Below, piece after piece: positions 1 through 8,160 of a stretch of DNA of 64,000 nucleotides (the first letter of the stretch is position 1; each line of letters opens with the position of its first letter). The notes below the pieces were generated by a model that worked only from the letters and a program-made list of their open reading frames with translations, ran no database searches and was not told where the DNA came from. A program made the translations under genes and the position numbers. This DNA is from Streptomyces sp. Root1304 (lineage in GTDB: Bacteria > Actinomycetota > Actinomycetes > Streptomycetales > Streptomycetaceae), in assembly GCF_001426405.1 (NCBI RefSeq), contig NZ_LMEP01000004.1, forward strand, positions 1 through 64,000, in the 5' to 3' direction.

Positions 1-113
1 TCGTCCACCGCCGCCGCGAACGGAACGATCTTCGCCTCCGCCAGCGCACGCACCGACTCCCGGAGCATCTCGTGCTCCTCGGAGGGCCGATACAGGTCGA
101 AGTCCTTGCCCAT
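1..113 (-). CDS. Acyl-CoA dehydrogenase, N-terminal fragment cut by window edge
   Basis: The reverse strand from the ATG at 113 reads MGKDFDLYRPSEEHEML and then a helix ending in IVPFAAAVD. This is the typical opening of actinobacterial acyl-CoA dehydrogenases, which are flavoenzymes of fatty-acid or branched-chain acyl-CoA beta-oxidation. Only about 37 residues are inside the window, so the catalytic base and FAD-binding parts cannot be checked. A 10-bp inverted repeat lies about 27 bp upstream of the start and may be its operator. Family assignment is by N-terminal similarity only. Confidence 0.7.
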   Translation of the reverse strand, partial: MGKDFDLYRPSEEHEMLRESVRALAEAKIVPFAAAVD

Positions 114-139
114 GATGTGGAGCTCCCCTAGACGCTTGT

Positions 140-175
140 GGCACTGAGTACCCTCAGCAAAACACACTCAGTGCC
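140..175. promoter_or_regulatory. Perfect inverted repeat upstream of acyl-CoA dehydrogenase
   Basis: The arms GGCACTGAGT (140-149) and ACTCAGTGCC (166-175) are perfect reverse complements separated by 16 bp. The site is A+T-richer than its surroundings and sits just upstream of the leftward acyl-CoA dehydrogenase start at 113. The position suits a repressor operator of the TetR/FadR kind. The cognate regulator is not identified. Confidence 0.5.
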
Positions 176-185
176 ATGACGCCAG

Positions 186-217
186 AGCGCCCCGACGCTG
201 TTCCGCGTCGGGGCGCT
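186..217. terminator. Hairpin downstream of the butyrolactone receptor gene
   Basis: A perfect 13-bp stem (186-198 with 205-217) has a 6-nt loop and lies just past the stop codon of the leftward receptor gene at 272. There is no strong T-tract, as is common for Streptomyces terminators. It would insulate the receptor gene from the acyl-CoA dehydrogenase promoter. Confidence 0.6.
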
Positions 218-271
218 CCGGGGGTGCGGTCCGGGGAGGTGAACTCCAAGGGACCGGACGGTCGGTTTTGT

Positions 272-952
272 CTAACCCGTGGTGTCCGCGAGGCTTCCCT
301 CGTCCCGGCGCAGCCGGCTCGCGTCGTACTCGGCACCGAGCTGCCGGGCACGGGCCTCGGTCATGTCGAGCCGGGTCAGCAGCGCCGGGGTGCAGATGCT
401 CGGCAGGAAGTGCTGGAGCAGCACCGAGACCCGGTGGGCCAGGTCGTTGCGGTCGCACAGGATCTGGGACATGGCCTGGATGCCGGAGAAGGCCCCCGAG
501 AACAGTTCGGCCGTGTCCGTCACGTCCACATGGACGAGCAGCTCCCCCCGCGCCTTGGCGACCATCAGGATCTCCGACACCTGATCGATCCACGCCCGGA
601 AGGGCGCGGCCCGGTCCACGCCGGTGGCACCGCTGTCCAGCGCCAGGGCGACGCTCGCCCGCACGAGGGCGTCGCCCTGCAGGCGATGGGTCAGCAGGAA
701 GGCCTGGTCCGCCAGCTCCTGGAGCTTGACCTCCTGCGGGGCGAGGGGCACGTCGAGCATCTGGGCGTCGAGCACGCCTAGGGCAAGGTCTTCCTTGGAA
801 GCAAAGTGGAAATACAGAGCTCCCTTGGTCACCCCGGCGCGCACCAGGATCTCGCCGATGGTGGTCCGCTCGTAGCCGCGCTCCGCGAAGACCGTCGCGG
901 CCGACTCGAGGATCACCCGGCGGGTTCGGATTGCACGCGCTTGCTGCGCCAA
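272..952 (-). CDS. ArpA/ScbR-type gamma-butyrolactone receptor, TetR family
   Basis: This 226-aa TetR-family regulator starts LAQQARAIRTRRVILESA. It has the ArpA/ScbR helix-turn-helix signature VTKGALYFHFASKEDLALGV near residues 45-65. Members bind autoregulatory elements and are released by a gamma-butyrolactone. I chose the TTG at 952 because AGGAGG lies 4-5 nt upstream and the resulting N-terminus aligns with ArpA/ScbR. A longer in-frame ATG at 1111 would run over the promoter and the ARE-like site. The gene is divergent from the afsA-like synthase at 1081, the classical arrangement of scbR/scbA. It probably represses itself and the synthase, and perhaps the neighbouring clusters; the target range is inference. 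Confidence 0.9.
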   Translation of the reverse strand: MAQQARAIRTRRVILESAATVFAERGYERTTIGEILVRAGVTKGALYFHFASKEDLALGVLDAQMLDVPLAPQEVKLQELADQAFLLTHRLQGDALVRASVALALDSGATGVDRAAPFRAWIDQVSEILMVAKARGELLVHVDVTDTAELFSGAFSGIQAMSQILCDRNDLAHRVSVLLQHFLPSICTPALLTRLDMTEARARQLGAEYDASRLRRDEGSLADTTG

Positions 953-1008
953 GGCGCCTCCTGCTGTCTCGCTGTCTGTGCTCAACGTGTGACGTGAAGC
1001 ATTGAAAA

Positions 1009-1030
1009 GAAAACCGCGCTGTACGTATTC
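1009..1030. promoter_or_regulatory. ARE-like operator between receptor and synthase genes
   Basis: The stretch 1009-1030 contains AAAACCG on one side and GTACGTATTC on the other. Read on the reverse strand it resembles the ArpA-family autoregulatory element (ACATAC, CGGT and GTTTG blocks as I remember the consensus). It lies about 57 bp from the receptor TTG and 51 bp from the synthase ATG, suitable for controlling both divergent promoters. Confidence 0.6.
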
Positions 1031-1080
1031 TAATTCGGGCGGACTCACCGCCCAGGGGCGCGGGGCCGCAAGGGGGATCC

Positions 1081-2031
1081 ATGGATCAGAACCGTCGAGG
1101 AGTGACGTCACACGTCCCCGGGGAGTTCGTGCACCGGGCGGATCCCGCGGACATCATCCCCACGGGGTGGACGCAGTTGAAGGAGAACCGGTTCTCCGTC
1201 TCCGCGCGCTGGCCTGCCTCACATCCCTTCTTCTCTCCGGTGGCGGGCGACCGGCACGACCCCGTACTGGTGGCCGAGACGATACGCCAGACCACCATGC
1301 TGATCGCTCATGCCGAGTTCGGGGTACCCGTGGACGACCAGTTCGTCATGTGGGGCCTCTCGTACGACACCGATCCGGAGGCGCTCACGGTCGACGGGCT
1401 CTCCTCCGACGTGACCGTCGACGTGATCTGCTCCGACCTCAGCAGCCGCGGCGGCCGCCTCCGTGACCTGCGCACCACCATGGTCCTCACCCGTGACGGA
1501 CGCTTCCTCGGCACCGGCAGGGCCATGGCGCGCTGCACCTCCGCTCCGGCGTACCGGAGGATCAGGGGCGAGCGGATGGCCGCCCTCGGCCGGCCCGTCC
1601 CGCTGATCACGGCAACGGCGCCGGACCTGGTCGGCCGCGAACGCGTCAAGGACGTCGTCCTCGGCCCCGGCAGCCGCCCCGGCCAGTGGCAGCTGCGGAT
1701 CAACACCGAGCACGGCACCCTCTTCCGGCGCCCCAACGACCACGTGCCCGGCATGGTCCTCCTCGAAGCCGCCCGCCAGGCGGCGACCATCACGCTCGGC
1801 GACGGCGGATACCTGCCCACCGTCATGGACATCTCCTTCTCCCGGTACGCGGAACTCGACACCCCCTGCTGGATCGAGGCCGAGATCGTGCCCGGCGTCG
1901 ACCCCGCGCGGACCACCGTCCGGGTCGTCGGCCACCAGGACGGCCACCCCGTCTTCCAGTGCATGCTCACCTCCCCGTCCCGGGAACTGGCGGTGGCCGG
2001 AGCCGGCCTCGGCAGCCGCCTGGCGGGCTGA
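1081..2031 (+). CDS. AfsA/ScbA-type gamma-butyrolactone biosynthesis protein
   Basis: This 316-aa protein has two hot-dog-like repeats of the AfsA family. The first contains HDPVLVAETIRQTTMLIAH (about residues 58-76) and the second contains RPNDHVPGMVLLEAARQ (about 219-235). In each, the His/Asp and Glu-x-x-Arg-Gln elements characteristic of A-factor synthases are visible. AfsA condenses a beta-ketoacyl thioester with dihydroxyacetone phosphate as the first committed step of butyrolactone signal formation. The start at 1081 is preceded by AAGGGGG. It is followed 14 nt later by a reductase, suggesting a two-gene signal-biosynthesis operon. The product's side chain cannot be deduced. Confidence 0.93.
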   Translation: MDQNRRGVTSHVPGEFVHRADPADIIPTGWTQLKENRFSVSARWPASHPFFSPVAGDRHDPVLVAETIRQTTMLIAHAEFGVPVDDQFVMWGLSYDTDPEALTVDGLSSDVTVDVICSDLSSRGGRLRDLRTTMVLTRDGRFLGTGRAMARCTSAPAYRRIRGERMAALGRPVPLITATAPDLVGRERVKDVVLGPGSRPGQWQLRINTEHGTLFRRPNDHVPGMVLLEAARQAATITLGDGGYLPTVMDISFSRYAELDTPCWIEAEIVPGVDPARTTVRVVGHQDGHPVFQCMLTSPSRELAVAGAGLGSRLAG

Positions 2032-2045
2032 ACCGGAACGGCACG

Positions 2046-2996
2046 ATGGGCCCTCGCATCCTGATCACCGGCGCGACCGGATTCATCGGCGGCCGGGTGG
2101 CGGCCACCGCGGCGGCGCACACGGCGCCCGCCTCCGTACGCCTCCTCGCCCGCCGCCCGCTCACCGGCCGTGCCCGGCCGACGGGACCGGAGACCGAGAC
2201 CGTCCCGGGCGACCTCCGCGATCCCGCATCGCTGCGCCGGGCCTGCGAGGGGATCGACGTACTGATCCACTGCGCCTCGGCGATCGGCGCGGACGAGGAG
2301 CTGTCCCGCACGGTCAACGACGAGGGCACCCGGGCCCTCGTCGACGCCGCCGTGCGCGCCGGGGTGACCAGGATCGTCGCCCTGAGCACCGCGTCGGTCC
2401 ACGGCCGCGGCCCCTTCCGGGCCGCCGCCCCCGGCACACTGCCGCTCGCCCCGGGCTCCGCGACCAGCCGCACCAGGGCGGCGGGGGAGCGGCACGTCAT
2501 GGACGCCGGCGGCACCGTCCTGCGCCCGCACCTCGTGTACGGCACCGGCGACCGCCGGCTGATGCCGGGCCTGGTCCGGCTGCTCGAGGCGCTCCCCGGA
2601 CCGCTCGACGGGGGAGCCTCCCTGCACTCCCTGATCGACGTCGACACCCTGGCGGGCGTCCTGCTGGGCGCGGCGCTCTCGCCCGCGACCGAGCCGGGTC
2701 CGTACTACGTCGACCACCCCGAGCCGGTGCCGGTCGGAGACCTCCTCGCGGCGGCCGAGGGGCTGCTCACCCACCGGAGCGGTACGCCCAGGGGCTCGGC
2801 GGTCGACATCGCGGAGGCCCGCGCGCTGCTCGCGGACCTCCCCTTCGCGCAGCACCACCTGGCCATGCTCGCCACCGACCACTGGTTCGCCGACGGCCGC
2901 CCCTGGCGGGAGCTCGGCTGCGACCCGGGGCCGGGCTTCACCGAGGGGTTCGCCGCGCATCTGCCCTGGTACCACGGGCTTCTCGCGGACGCCTGA
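2046..2996 (+). CDS. NAD(P)-dependent epimerase/dehydratase-like reductase, butyrolactone operon
   Basis: This 316-aa extended short-chain dehydrogenase opens with the Rossmann signature ILITGATGFIGGRVAA, followed by an acidic-residue region (GDLRD) and STASVHG in place of the usual catalytic Ser region. The expected Tyr-x-x-x-Lys is not obvious: the aligned segment reads SRTRAAGERHV, so the normal catalytic Tyr may be replaced. It starts 14 nt after the afsA-like gene and is surely co-transcribed. By analogy with other butyrolactone loci it could reduce or process the butenolide intermediate. That role is inference, and a different redox tailoring step is equally possible. Confidence 0.8.
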   Translation: MGPRILITGATGFIGGRVAATAAAHTAPASVRLLARRPLTGRARPTGPETETVPGDLRDPASLRRACEGIDVLIHCASAIGADEELSRTVNDEGTRALVDAAVRAGVTRIVALSTASVHGRGPFRAAAPGTLPLAPGSATSRTRAAGERHVMDAGGTVLRPHLVYGTGDRRLMPGLVRLLEALPGPLDGGASLHSLIDVDTLAGVLLGAALSPATEPGPYYVDHPEPVPVGDLLAAAEGLLTHRSGTPRGSAVDIAEARALLADLPFAQHHLAMLATDHWFADGRPWRELGCDPGPGFTEGFAAHLPWYHGLLADA

Positions 2997-3067
2997 GCGG
3001 AGGCGGGGGGCGAGGGCGGGGGCGGAGGCCGGGGTCGGGCCGGCCGCCGCCGCGCGCCGGCCGGGGG

Positions 3068-3826
3068 TCAGGCGACGGGTTGGTGGGCGGGGCCGTGGGG
3101 GTGGTGGACGGCGCGGTCGTGGGGACGGTCGTGGGCGGCGGTGCCACCCGTGATAGCCGTACCTTCCGCACCTCCCGTACCGCTTGTCCCTGCCCTACCT
3201 CCCCCGCTGTCCGCGCTGCCCGCCGGTTCGAGGCCCGCGAGCGCCTCCGGGTGCGCGAGCATCGGCAGGAGGGTCCGCCACAGGCCGGTGACGGTCTCGG
3301 GCGCGAGCCATTCGCCGTTGTCCCCGGAGAGGGCCTCGAGTCCGACGGTGGCGGCGACGATCGTCCGGGTCAGGTCCTGGTGCCGCCCGGCGCCGGTGGC
3401 GAGCAGCCCCTCGTCGGCCGCCTCCGCGAGCCGTTGCAGGACGCAGCTCTGCCATTCCTGGCGCAGGTTCAGATCGGTGTGGCAGCTCCGGGAGCAGCTG
3501 AGCCGGAATCCGGCGCGGACGACGACGTCCTCGCGGAGCAGTCGGGCCAGGGCGTGGGAGGTGTCGGTGAGGTTCTGCAGGGCGTTGGACCGCTGCCCGT
3601 ACACGATGCGGGCGGTCCTGCGCAGTCTGCTGGAGGCCTCGTGCTCGACGGCGGCGGCGACCGCCGCCTTGTTCTCGAAGTGGAAGTGGAGCGCGCCGGG
3701 GCTCACGCCGGCCGCCGCACTGATCGTGGAGAGCCTGGCGGAGGCGTAACCGTGCCGGTCGAACTCGCCCGCGGCCGACCTGATCAGCGCGGCGCGGGTC
3801 CGTGTGGCCCGCTCTTGTTTGGTCAC
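3068..3826 (-). CDS. Second ArpA-type regulator (receptor or pseudo-receptor), TetR family
   Basis: This 252-aa protein has an N-terminal domain (TKQERATRTRAALIRSAA, then VSPGALHFHFENKAAVA) typical of ArpA-group TetR proteins, especially the pseudo-receptors that sense antibiotics rather than butyrolactones. The GTG at 3826 was chosen because GGGAG lies 7 nt upstream; an ATG seven codons earlier has no clear Shine-Dalgarno. The C-terminal 45 residues are low-complexity (Gly/Thr/Ala, then His/Pro-rich), which is unusual. It is convergent with the reductase gene and has its own ARE-like dyad upstream, so cross-regulation with the receptor at 272-952 is likely. Confidence 0.85.
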   Translation of the reverse strand: MTKQERATRTRAALIRSAAGEFDRHGYASARLSTISAAAGVSPGALHFHFENKAAVAAAVEHEASSRLRRTARIVYGQRSNALQNLTDTSHALARLLREDVVVRAGFRLSCSRSCHTDLNLRQEWQSCVLQRLAEAADEGLLATGAGRHQDLTRTIVAATVGLEALSGDNGEWLAPETVTGLWRTLLPMLAHPEALAGLEPAGSADSGGGRAGTSGTGGAEGTAITGGTAAHDRPHDRAVHHPHGPAHQPVA

Positions 3827-3862
3827 CAACGGCTCCCGTAGCCCCATGCGTCGCTCGACGAG

Positions 3863-3889
3863 ATCAAAACCGACTGCTCGGTATTGTAA
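3863..3889. promoter_or_regulatory. ARE-like operator upstream of the second receptor gene
   Basis: Within 3863-3889, CAAAACCG and CGGTATTG form an imperfect dyad around GACTGCT, matching the AAACCG/CGGTNTTG half-sites bound by ArpA-group regulators. It sits about 40-60 bp upstream of the GTG at 3826, in an A+T-rich dip, as expected for an autoregulated promoter. Confidence 0.6.
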
Positions 3890-4071
3890 GGGCTTTTCGT
3901 CGGGCCTCGCGGGGCTTCGGCAGGAGAGGTCCACTCCTGGAACGCGCGCGCCGCGGCGGGGGAGGGGTCGTGGGGGAGGGCGCTCGTCACGCCCCTCGGC
4001 AAACCGGTGCGTCGGTCCGTCGGGGCGGCGTGCGACGCGACGTCGCCCCGGGCCCGGACGGGCCCCGCCGT

Positions 4072-4560
4072 TCAGCGGCGCGGATGGGTCGTCACGACCA
4101 CCGCGCCCGCGAGCAGGACCACGTTCTTGACGACGAACTCGCCCACCAGCGTCAGGAGCAGGGGGTTGGAGTGCGCGAAGGCCGCCGAGGGCGTGAGGAC
4201 CAGGACAGCGAAGGTGCCGCAGAGGTGGCCGACGAGCACGGGCAGGGCCACGGCGCGGGCGCGCCCCGAGATCAGCCAGAGGCCGAGCACGACCTCGGCC
4301 CAGCCGAGCGCCGGGACGAACCAGTCGCCCGCCGGGAACGGCAGGACGGCGACGACGAGTTCGGCCGCCGGGCTCAGTCCGATGACCTTGAGCACCCCGA
4401 ACCAGACGAAGACACCGCCGAGACCGGCCCGGAGCATGCCCAGGCCGTAGTGGTGGAGCCGTGGTGCGAGGCGGTCGAAGAGACCGGGCGGCGTCGGTGC
4501 GGCGGAGGGCTGCGGTGCGGTGGTCGGTGCGGTGGGTATCACCTGGGAGGAAACGGTCAT
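4072..4560 (-). CDS. DoxX/YkgB-like integral membrane protein
   Basis: This 162-aa protein has a Pro/Ala/Thr-rich cytoplasmic tail (about residues 1-30) followed by about four hydrophobic helices. Helix 1 holds GMLRAGLGGVFVWFGVLKV, a typical DoxX/YkgB opening, and the third region has LGWAEVVLGLWLI. The family is associated with redox or thiol stress and with terminal-oxidase or chlorite-resistance functions, but no precise biochemical role is firm. The ATG at 4560 has GGAGATG upstream. It stands alone, in the opposite direction to the haloperoxidase gene at 4892. Confidence 0.75.
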   Translation of the reverse strand: MTVSSQVIPTAPTTAPQPSAAPTPPGLFDRLAPRLHHYGLGMLRAGLGGVFVWFGVLKVIGLSPAAELVVAVLPFPAGDWFVPALGWAEVVLGLWLISGRARAVALPVLVGHLCGTFAVLVLTPSAAFAHSNPLLLTLVGEFVVKNVVLLAGAVVVTTHPRR

Positions 4561-4891
4561 GCGCGGGCATCTCCATCACGAGTCGACGCGGGGGCCGGAC
4601 GGGGCCGGGCGGGGCGGATCGAGGCCGGGTGGGGCGTAGCCGGGCGGCGGACCGCTCGGATCACGCCGAAATCGCGGCAGGAGGGTCGGACGCCGTGGGG
4701 TCACGCTAGCCACCTCCCGAGGACCCCCGCGACGCCCATCGCTTCCTTGCATGCCTGCGATGGAAGAAGTCGATCGGGCGTTGCCGGACGCGATCATTTC
4801 TCGCCAGCCTGAGGTCTGTTCGAGTTTGTGTTTGATCCACGGACCCGGACCGCGTCCATCCGCTCCCGGCACCATGCGAAGGAATCCACGG
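4561..4891. other. Divergent intergenic region without a gene
   Basis: About 330 bp separate the leftward DoxX gene from the rightward haloperoxidase gene. No ORF here shows coding character. It must carry both promoters, with an A+T-richer patch around 4815-4845. I see no convincing operator dyad. Confidence 0.5.
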
Positions 4892-6442
4892 ATGTCCCAC
4901 CGACCCGCCGCTCCCGCTCCGTCCACGACCGCCGCGGCCCGCACCCCGCTCACCCGGCGCCGGGTGCTCACCACGACCGCTGCCGCGGCCGGGGTGCTCG
5001 CCCTGCCCGGCGCCGTCGCCTGGGGCGTCCCCACCAGCTTCGAGGCGGAGACGCGCACCGGCCGCCGTGCCCCCGGTGCCGTCGCCGACCCCAGCGTCGT
5101 CATCCGCTGGAACCAGGCCGCGATGGACGCGATCCTCGGCCGCTACCAGGCCGCGGGGAACCGCTTCGGCCCCGCCACCGTCAACGCCCGTGCCCTCGCG
5201 GTCATCCACAACGCCATCTACGACGCCTGGGCGTGTTACGACCACTGCGCCGTCGGCACCCGCTTCGGCGGCGCCCTGCGCCGGCCCCGCTCGGAGCGCA
5301 CCCTCGACAACAAGAACGAGGCCATCAGCTACGCGGCCCACCTCGCGATGCTCGACCTGTACCCCGAGTACAAGGTCGCCATCGACGGCATGCTGCGCGG
5401 CCTGGGCTACGACCCCGAGCTGACCGCCCCGCGCCGCAACAGCCCCGCCTGGATCGGCCGCCGCACCGCGCAGGCCGTCCTCGACTACCGGCACGCCGAC
5501 GGCGCCAACCAGCTCGGCACCCCTGCGTACTCCGACACCACGGGCTACCAGCCGCGCAACACCCCGCAGGTCGCCGGCGCCTTCGACCCGTCCACGGTCG
5601 CGGAGCCGGCCCACTGGACGCCGCTGATAGTGAACGGCAAGACGCAGCGCTACCTCACCCCGCAGTTCGCGGTGATGAAGCCCTTCGCGCTGAGCAGCCC
5701 CGACCAGTTCACGATCGCCGCCCCGCCCGCGTACCCCTCGGTCCGGATGACCGCCGCCATCGAGGAACTCCTCGACATCAGCGCCAACCTGACGGACGAG
5801 CAGAAGGCCATCGCCGAGTTCTGGCTGAACGACGACGTGACCCCGCCCGGCGCCCAGCAGATGTGGGGCCGTTACGTCTCCGCCCGCGACGGCCACGGTG
5901 TCGACGAGGACGCCCAGATCTTCTTCGGCCTCAACATGGCCGAGTGCGACGCCGCCATCGGCTCCTGGGCCGTCAAGGCCTCGTACGACTTCGCGCGGCC
6001 CTCCACCCTGATCCCGTACGACCAGCGCGGCCGTCAGATCCGTACCTGGGGCGGCCCCGGCCAGGGCACCGTCACCATGGACGGCGTCGACTGGCAGGCG
6101 TACGTGGCCGTTCCGCCGTTCCCGGCCACCGTCTCCGGGCACAGCACCTTCTCCGGCGCGGCCGCCGAGTTCCTGCGCCGCTTCACCGGCTCGGACTCCT
6201 TCGGCGACTCGTACCGCTTCAAGGCGGGCGCCTCCACGGTCGAGCCCGGCCTCACCCCGCGCACCGACGTGGTCCTGCACTGGTCGACCTTCAGCGAGGC
6301 CGCCCACCAGGCCGGCATCTCCCGGGTCTACGGCGGCATGCACTGGAGCTTCGACAACGAGCCCGGCATCGAGATGGGGCACAAGATCGGCGCGGTCGTG
6401 CACCGGCGGGCCATGAGCTACTTCGGCGGCAGCCACCGCTGA
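4892..6442 (+). CDS. Vanadium-dependent haloperoxidase/PAP2-type protein with Tat signal
   Basis: This 516-aa protein begins with a twin-arginine signal (TRRRVL near residues 22-27, then an Ala-rich core), so it should be folded before export. The C-terminal half has the vanadate/phosphate pocket: K362 in KASYDFARP, the SGHSTFSG motif with H417, and SRVYGGMHWSFD with H484, the expected metal-bound His. These motifs are shared by vanadium haloperoxidases and PAP2 phosphatases; the length fits secreted bacterial haloperoxidase-like proteins. The start at 4892 has GAAGGA 8 nt upstream, better than the ATG at 4874. It heads a co-directional block with HPP, rhodanese and mutase genes. Substrate and halide specificity are unknown. 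Confidence 0.85.
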   Translation: MSHRPAAPAPSTTAAARTPLTRRRVLTTTAAAAGVLALPGAVAWGVPTSFEAETRTGRRAPGAVADPSVVIRWNQAAMDAILGRYQAAGNRFGPATVNARALAVIHNAIYDAWACYDHCAVGTRFGGALRRPRSERTLDNKNEAISYAAHLAMLDLYPEYKVAIDGMLRGLGYDPELTAPRRNSPAWIGRRTAQAVLDYRHADGANQLGTPAYSDTTGYQPRNTPQVAGAFDPSTVAEPAHWTPLIVNGKTQRYLTPQFAVMKPFALSSPDQFTIAAPPAYPSVRMTAAIEELLDISANLTDEQKAIAEFWLNDDVTPPGAQQMWGRYVSARDGHGVDEDAQIFFGLNMAECDAAIGSWAVKASYDFARPSTLIPYDQRGRQIRTWGGPGQGTVTMDGVDWQAYVAVPPFPATVSGHSTFSGAAAEFLRRFTGSDSFGDSYRFKAGASTVEPGLTPRTDVVLHWSTFSEAAHQAGISRVYGGMHWSFDNEPGIEMGHKIGAVVHRRAMSYFGGSHR

Positions 6443-6445
6443 CGC

Positions 6446-6515
6446 TCCGGCCGGCCCGGCCGTCCGGCCGGGACCCGCGGGGTCAGGTCCCGCGGGCCCC
6501 GGCCGGGCCCGGCCG
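6446..6515. terminator. Long GC-rich hairpin after the haloperoxidase gene
   Basis: The region folds into an extended imperfect stem: CCGGCCGGGACCCGCGG on the left pairs with CCGCGGGCCCCGGCCGG on the right around a short loop near 6481-6487, with outer GGCC repeats extending the base. It lies immediately after the stop at 6442. It may terminate transcription or partly separate the haloperoxidase from the downstream genes. Confidence 0.5.
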
Positions 6516-6599
6516 CCCTCCGTGCGCTCCTTGCACGCCCCCTGTACGAGCCCCGCACCGCCCTCGCCGCCCCGCCCGCCCCGCCAAGGAGAGAACACC

Positions 6600-7139
6600 G
6601 TGAGCAATCAGACCCAGACCCCCGCGGGAGCGGCGGCCCCGCCGGCCCGCAGCCGCTGGGCGGGCGGCGCCCCGCCCTTCCCCGGCACCCGGCCCGCCGT
6701 GCTCGGCACCCTCGCGACGGTCGTGTCGCTGGTCATCCTGGTCGCGCTCGGCGAGGCCACCGGCCACCTGCTGATGATCGCCCCGCTGGCCGCCACCGCC
6801 ATGATCATCTGCAGCACCCCGGCCCTGCCGCCGGCCCAGCCCCGCGGCGTGCTGCTCGGCCAGATCGGCTCCGGCGTCCTCGGCCTCGTGGCCGTCGCGC
6901 TGTTCGGCCACTCCCTCTGGGTGGCCGCCGTCGCCGCCGGCCTCAGCGTCGGCCTGATGCTGCTGCTGCGGGCCGTCCACGCGCCCGCCGCCGCCACGGC
7001 CGTGCTCGCCGTCCTCCAGGACCCCGCGCCCCTGCGCTTCCTCCTGCTGCTCGCCGTCGGCAGCGCCCTGCTGGTCCTCGTGGGCCTGGTCGCCTCCCGC
7101 GTCGGCGTGATCGGCAAGTACCCGACGTACTGGTGGTGA
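6600..7139 (+). CDS. HPP family integral membrane protein
   Basis: This 179-aa protein starts at a GTG at 6600 preceded by AAGGAGAG. After a hydrophilic N-terminus of about 35 residues there are four or five hydrophobic helices. The segment GEATGHLLMIAPLAATAMIIC and the PAQPRGVLLGQ loop are typical of HPP-domain proteins. HPP proteins have been linked to nitrite or small-solute transport in plastids and cyanobacteria, but the bacterial role is mostly undetermined. Its place between a haloperoxidase and a rhodanese suggests transport or membrane anchoring for the pathway; this is inference. Confidence 0.8.
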   Translation: MSNQTQTPAGAAAPPARSRWAGGAPPFPGTRPAVLGTLATVVSLVILVALGEATGHLLMIAPLAATAMIICSTPALPPAQPRGVLLGQIGSGVLGLVAVALFGHSLWVAAVAAGLSVGLMLLLRAVHAPAAATAVLAVLQDPAPLRFLLLLAVGSALLVLVGLVASRVGVIGKYPTYWW

Positions 7140-7248
7140 CCCCGGCCCGCCGGCGGTGAACCCCACCCGCCGCCGGCCGCGCCCCGCCCCTCCCCAAGCC
7201 TCCCCCGCCCGTCCGTACCTCCGCGTACCGAACCTCAACGGAGCGCCC

Positions 7249-8160
7249 GTGAACCGAGACAGACTGCTCGTCAGCTGCGAGCAGATCATGGAACAGCTGC
7301 GGAACCCCGCGGCCGGGGACGAGAACACGGTCCTCGTCGAGATCACCGACGGCGGCAGCCTGCTGGGCCGGATCCCCGGCTCGGTCCGCCTCGACTGGAC
7401 CGGGGACCTCCAGGACCCGGTGCGCCGGGACGTCATCGGCCCCGAGGCCTTCGCCGAACTCCTGGGCCGGCACGGCATATCCGCCGACCACACCGTCGTC
7501 TTCCTCAGCGGCAACAACAACTGGTGGGCCGCCGCCGGGTACTGGCAGTTCCGCCTGTACGGCCACCGGGAACTGCGGATCCTCGACGGAGGCCGGCTGC
7601 GCTGGGAGGCGCTCGGCGCCGCCCTCACCCAGGACGTCCCGGAACGCGAGCCCGTCGCGTACCCGGTGCCGGACGTCGACGAGACCGTCCGCGCCCGCCG
7701 CGAGGACATGCTCGACCACATCGGGCGCCACCAGCTCCTCGACGTGCGCTCCCTGGAGGAGTACCTCGGGCAGAGCAACACCCCGCCCGGCGTTCCCGAG
7801 GACCTCGGCGTGCGCTGCGGGCACGCCCTCTCCGCCGAGCACATCCCCTGGCACAGCGCCGTCCGTGCCGACGGCACCTTCCGCGACGACGCGGAGCTGG
7901 CCGCCGTCTACGCCGACGTGCGCACCGACGCGCCCACCGTCGTCTACTGCCGGGTCGGCTGGCGCTCCGCGCACAGCTGGTTCGTGCTGAGCGAACTCCT
8001 CGGCCTCGCCGACATCCGCAACTACGACGGTGCCTGGCGCGAGTTCGGCTCGCTCATCGGCGCCCCCATCGTCAACGGGCCCCGGCCCTGGGGCCCCGAC
8101 GGCATCCCGTCCATCGTCGCCCAGCGCGGCGCCGCATCGGAGGTTCCCGCCCGTGCCTGA
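7249..8160 (+). CDS. Two-domain rhodanese (thiosulfate sulfurtransferase)
   Basis: This 303-aa protein (GTG at 7249 after ACGGAG) has two tandem rhodanese domains. The inactive N-terminal one contains LSGNNNWWAAAGYWQF. The catalytic C-terminal one carries YCRVGWRSAHSWF with C234 as the persulfide-forming cysteine. LLDVRSLEEYLG marks the start of the second domain. Rhodaneses transfer sulfane sulfur from thiosulfate or another donor to a nucleophile such as cyanide. The stop overlaps the cupin start by 8 nt, so translation is coupled. In this cluster it could supply sulfur for a biosynthetic step or detoxify cyanide or sulfide. Confidence 0.9.
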   Translation: MNRDRLLVSCEQIMEQLRNPAAGDENTVLVEITDGGSLLGRIPGSVRLDWTGDLQDPVRRDVIGPEAFAELLGRHGISADHTVVFLSGNNNWWAAAGYWQFRLYGHRELRILDGGRLRWEALGAALTQDVPEREPVAYPVPDVDETVRARREDMLDHIGRHQLLDVRSLEEYLGQSNTPPGVPEDLGVRCGHALSAEHIPWHSAVRADGTFRDDAELAAVYADVRTDAPTVVYCRVGWRSAHSWFVLSELLGLADIRNYDGAWREFGSLIGAPIVNGPRPWGPDGIPSIVAQRGAASEVPARA

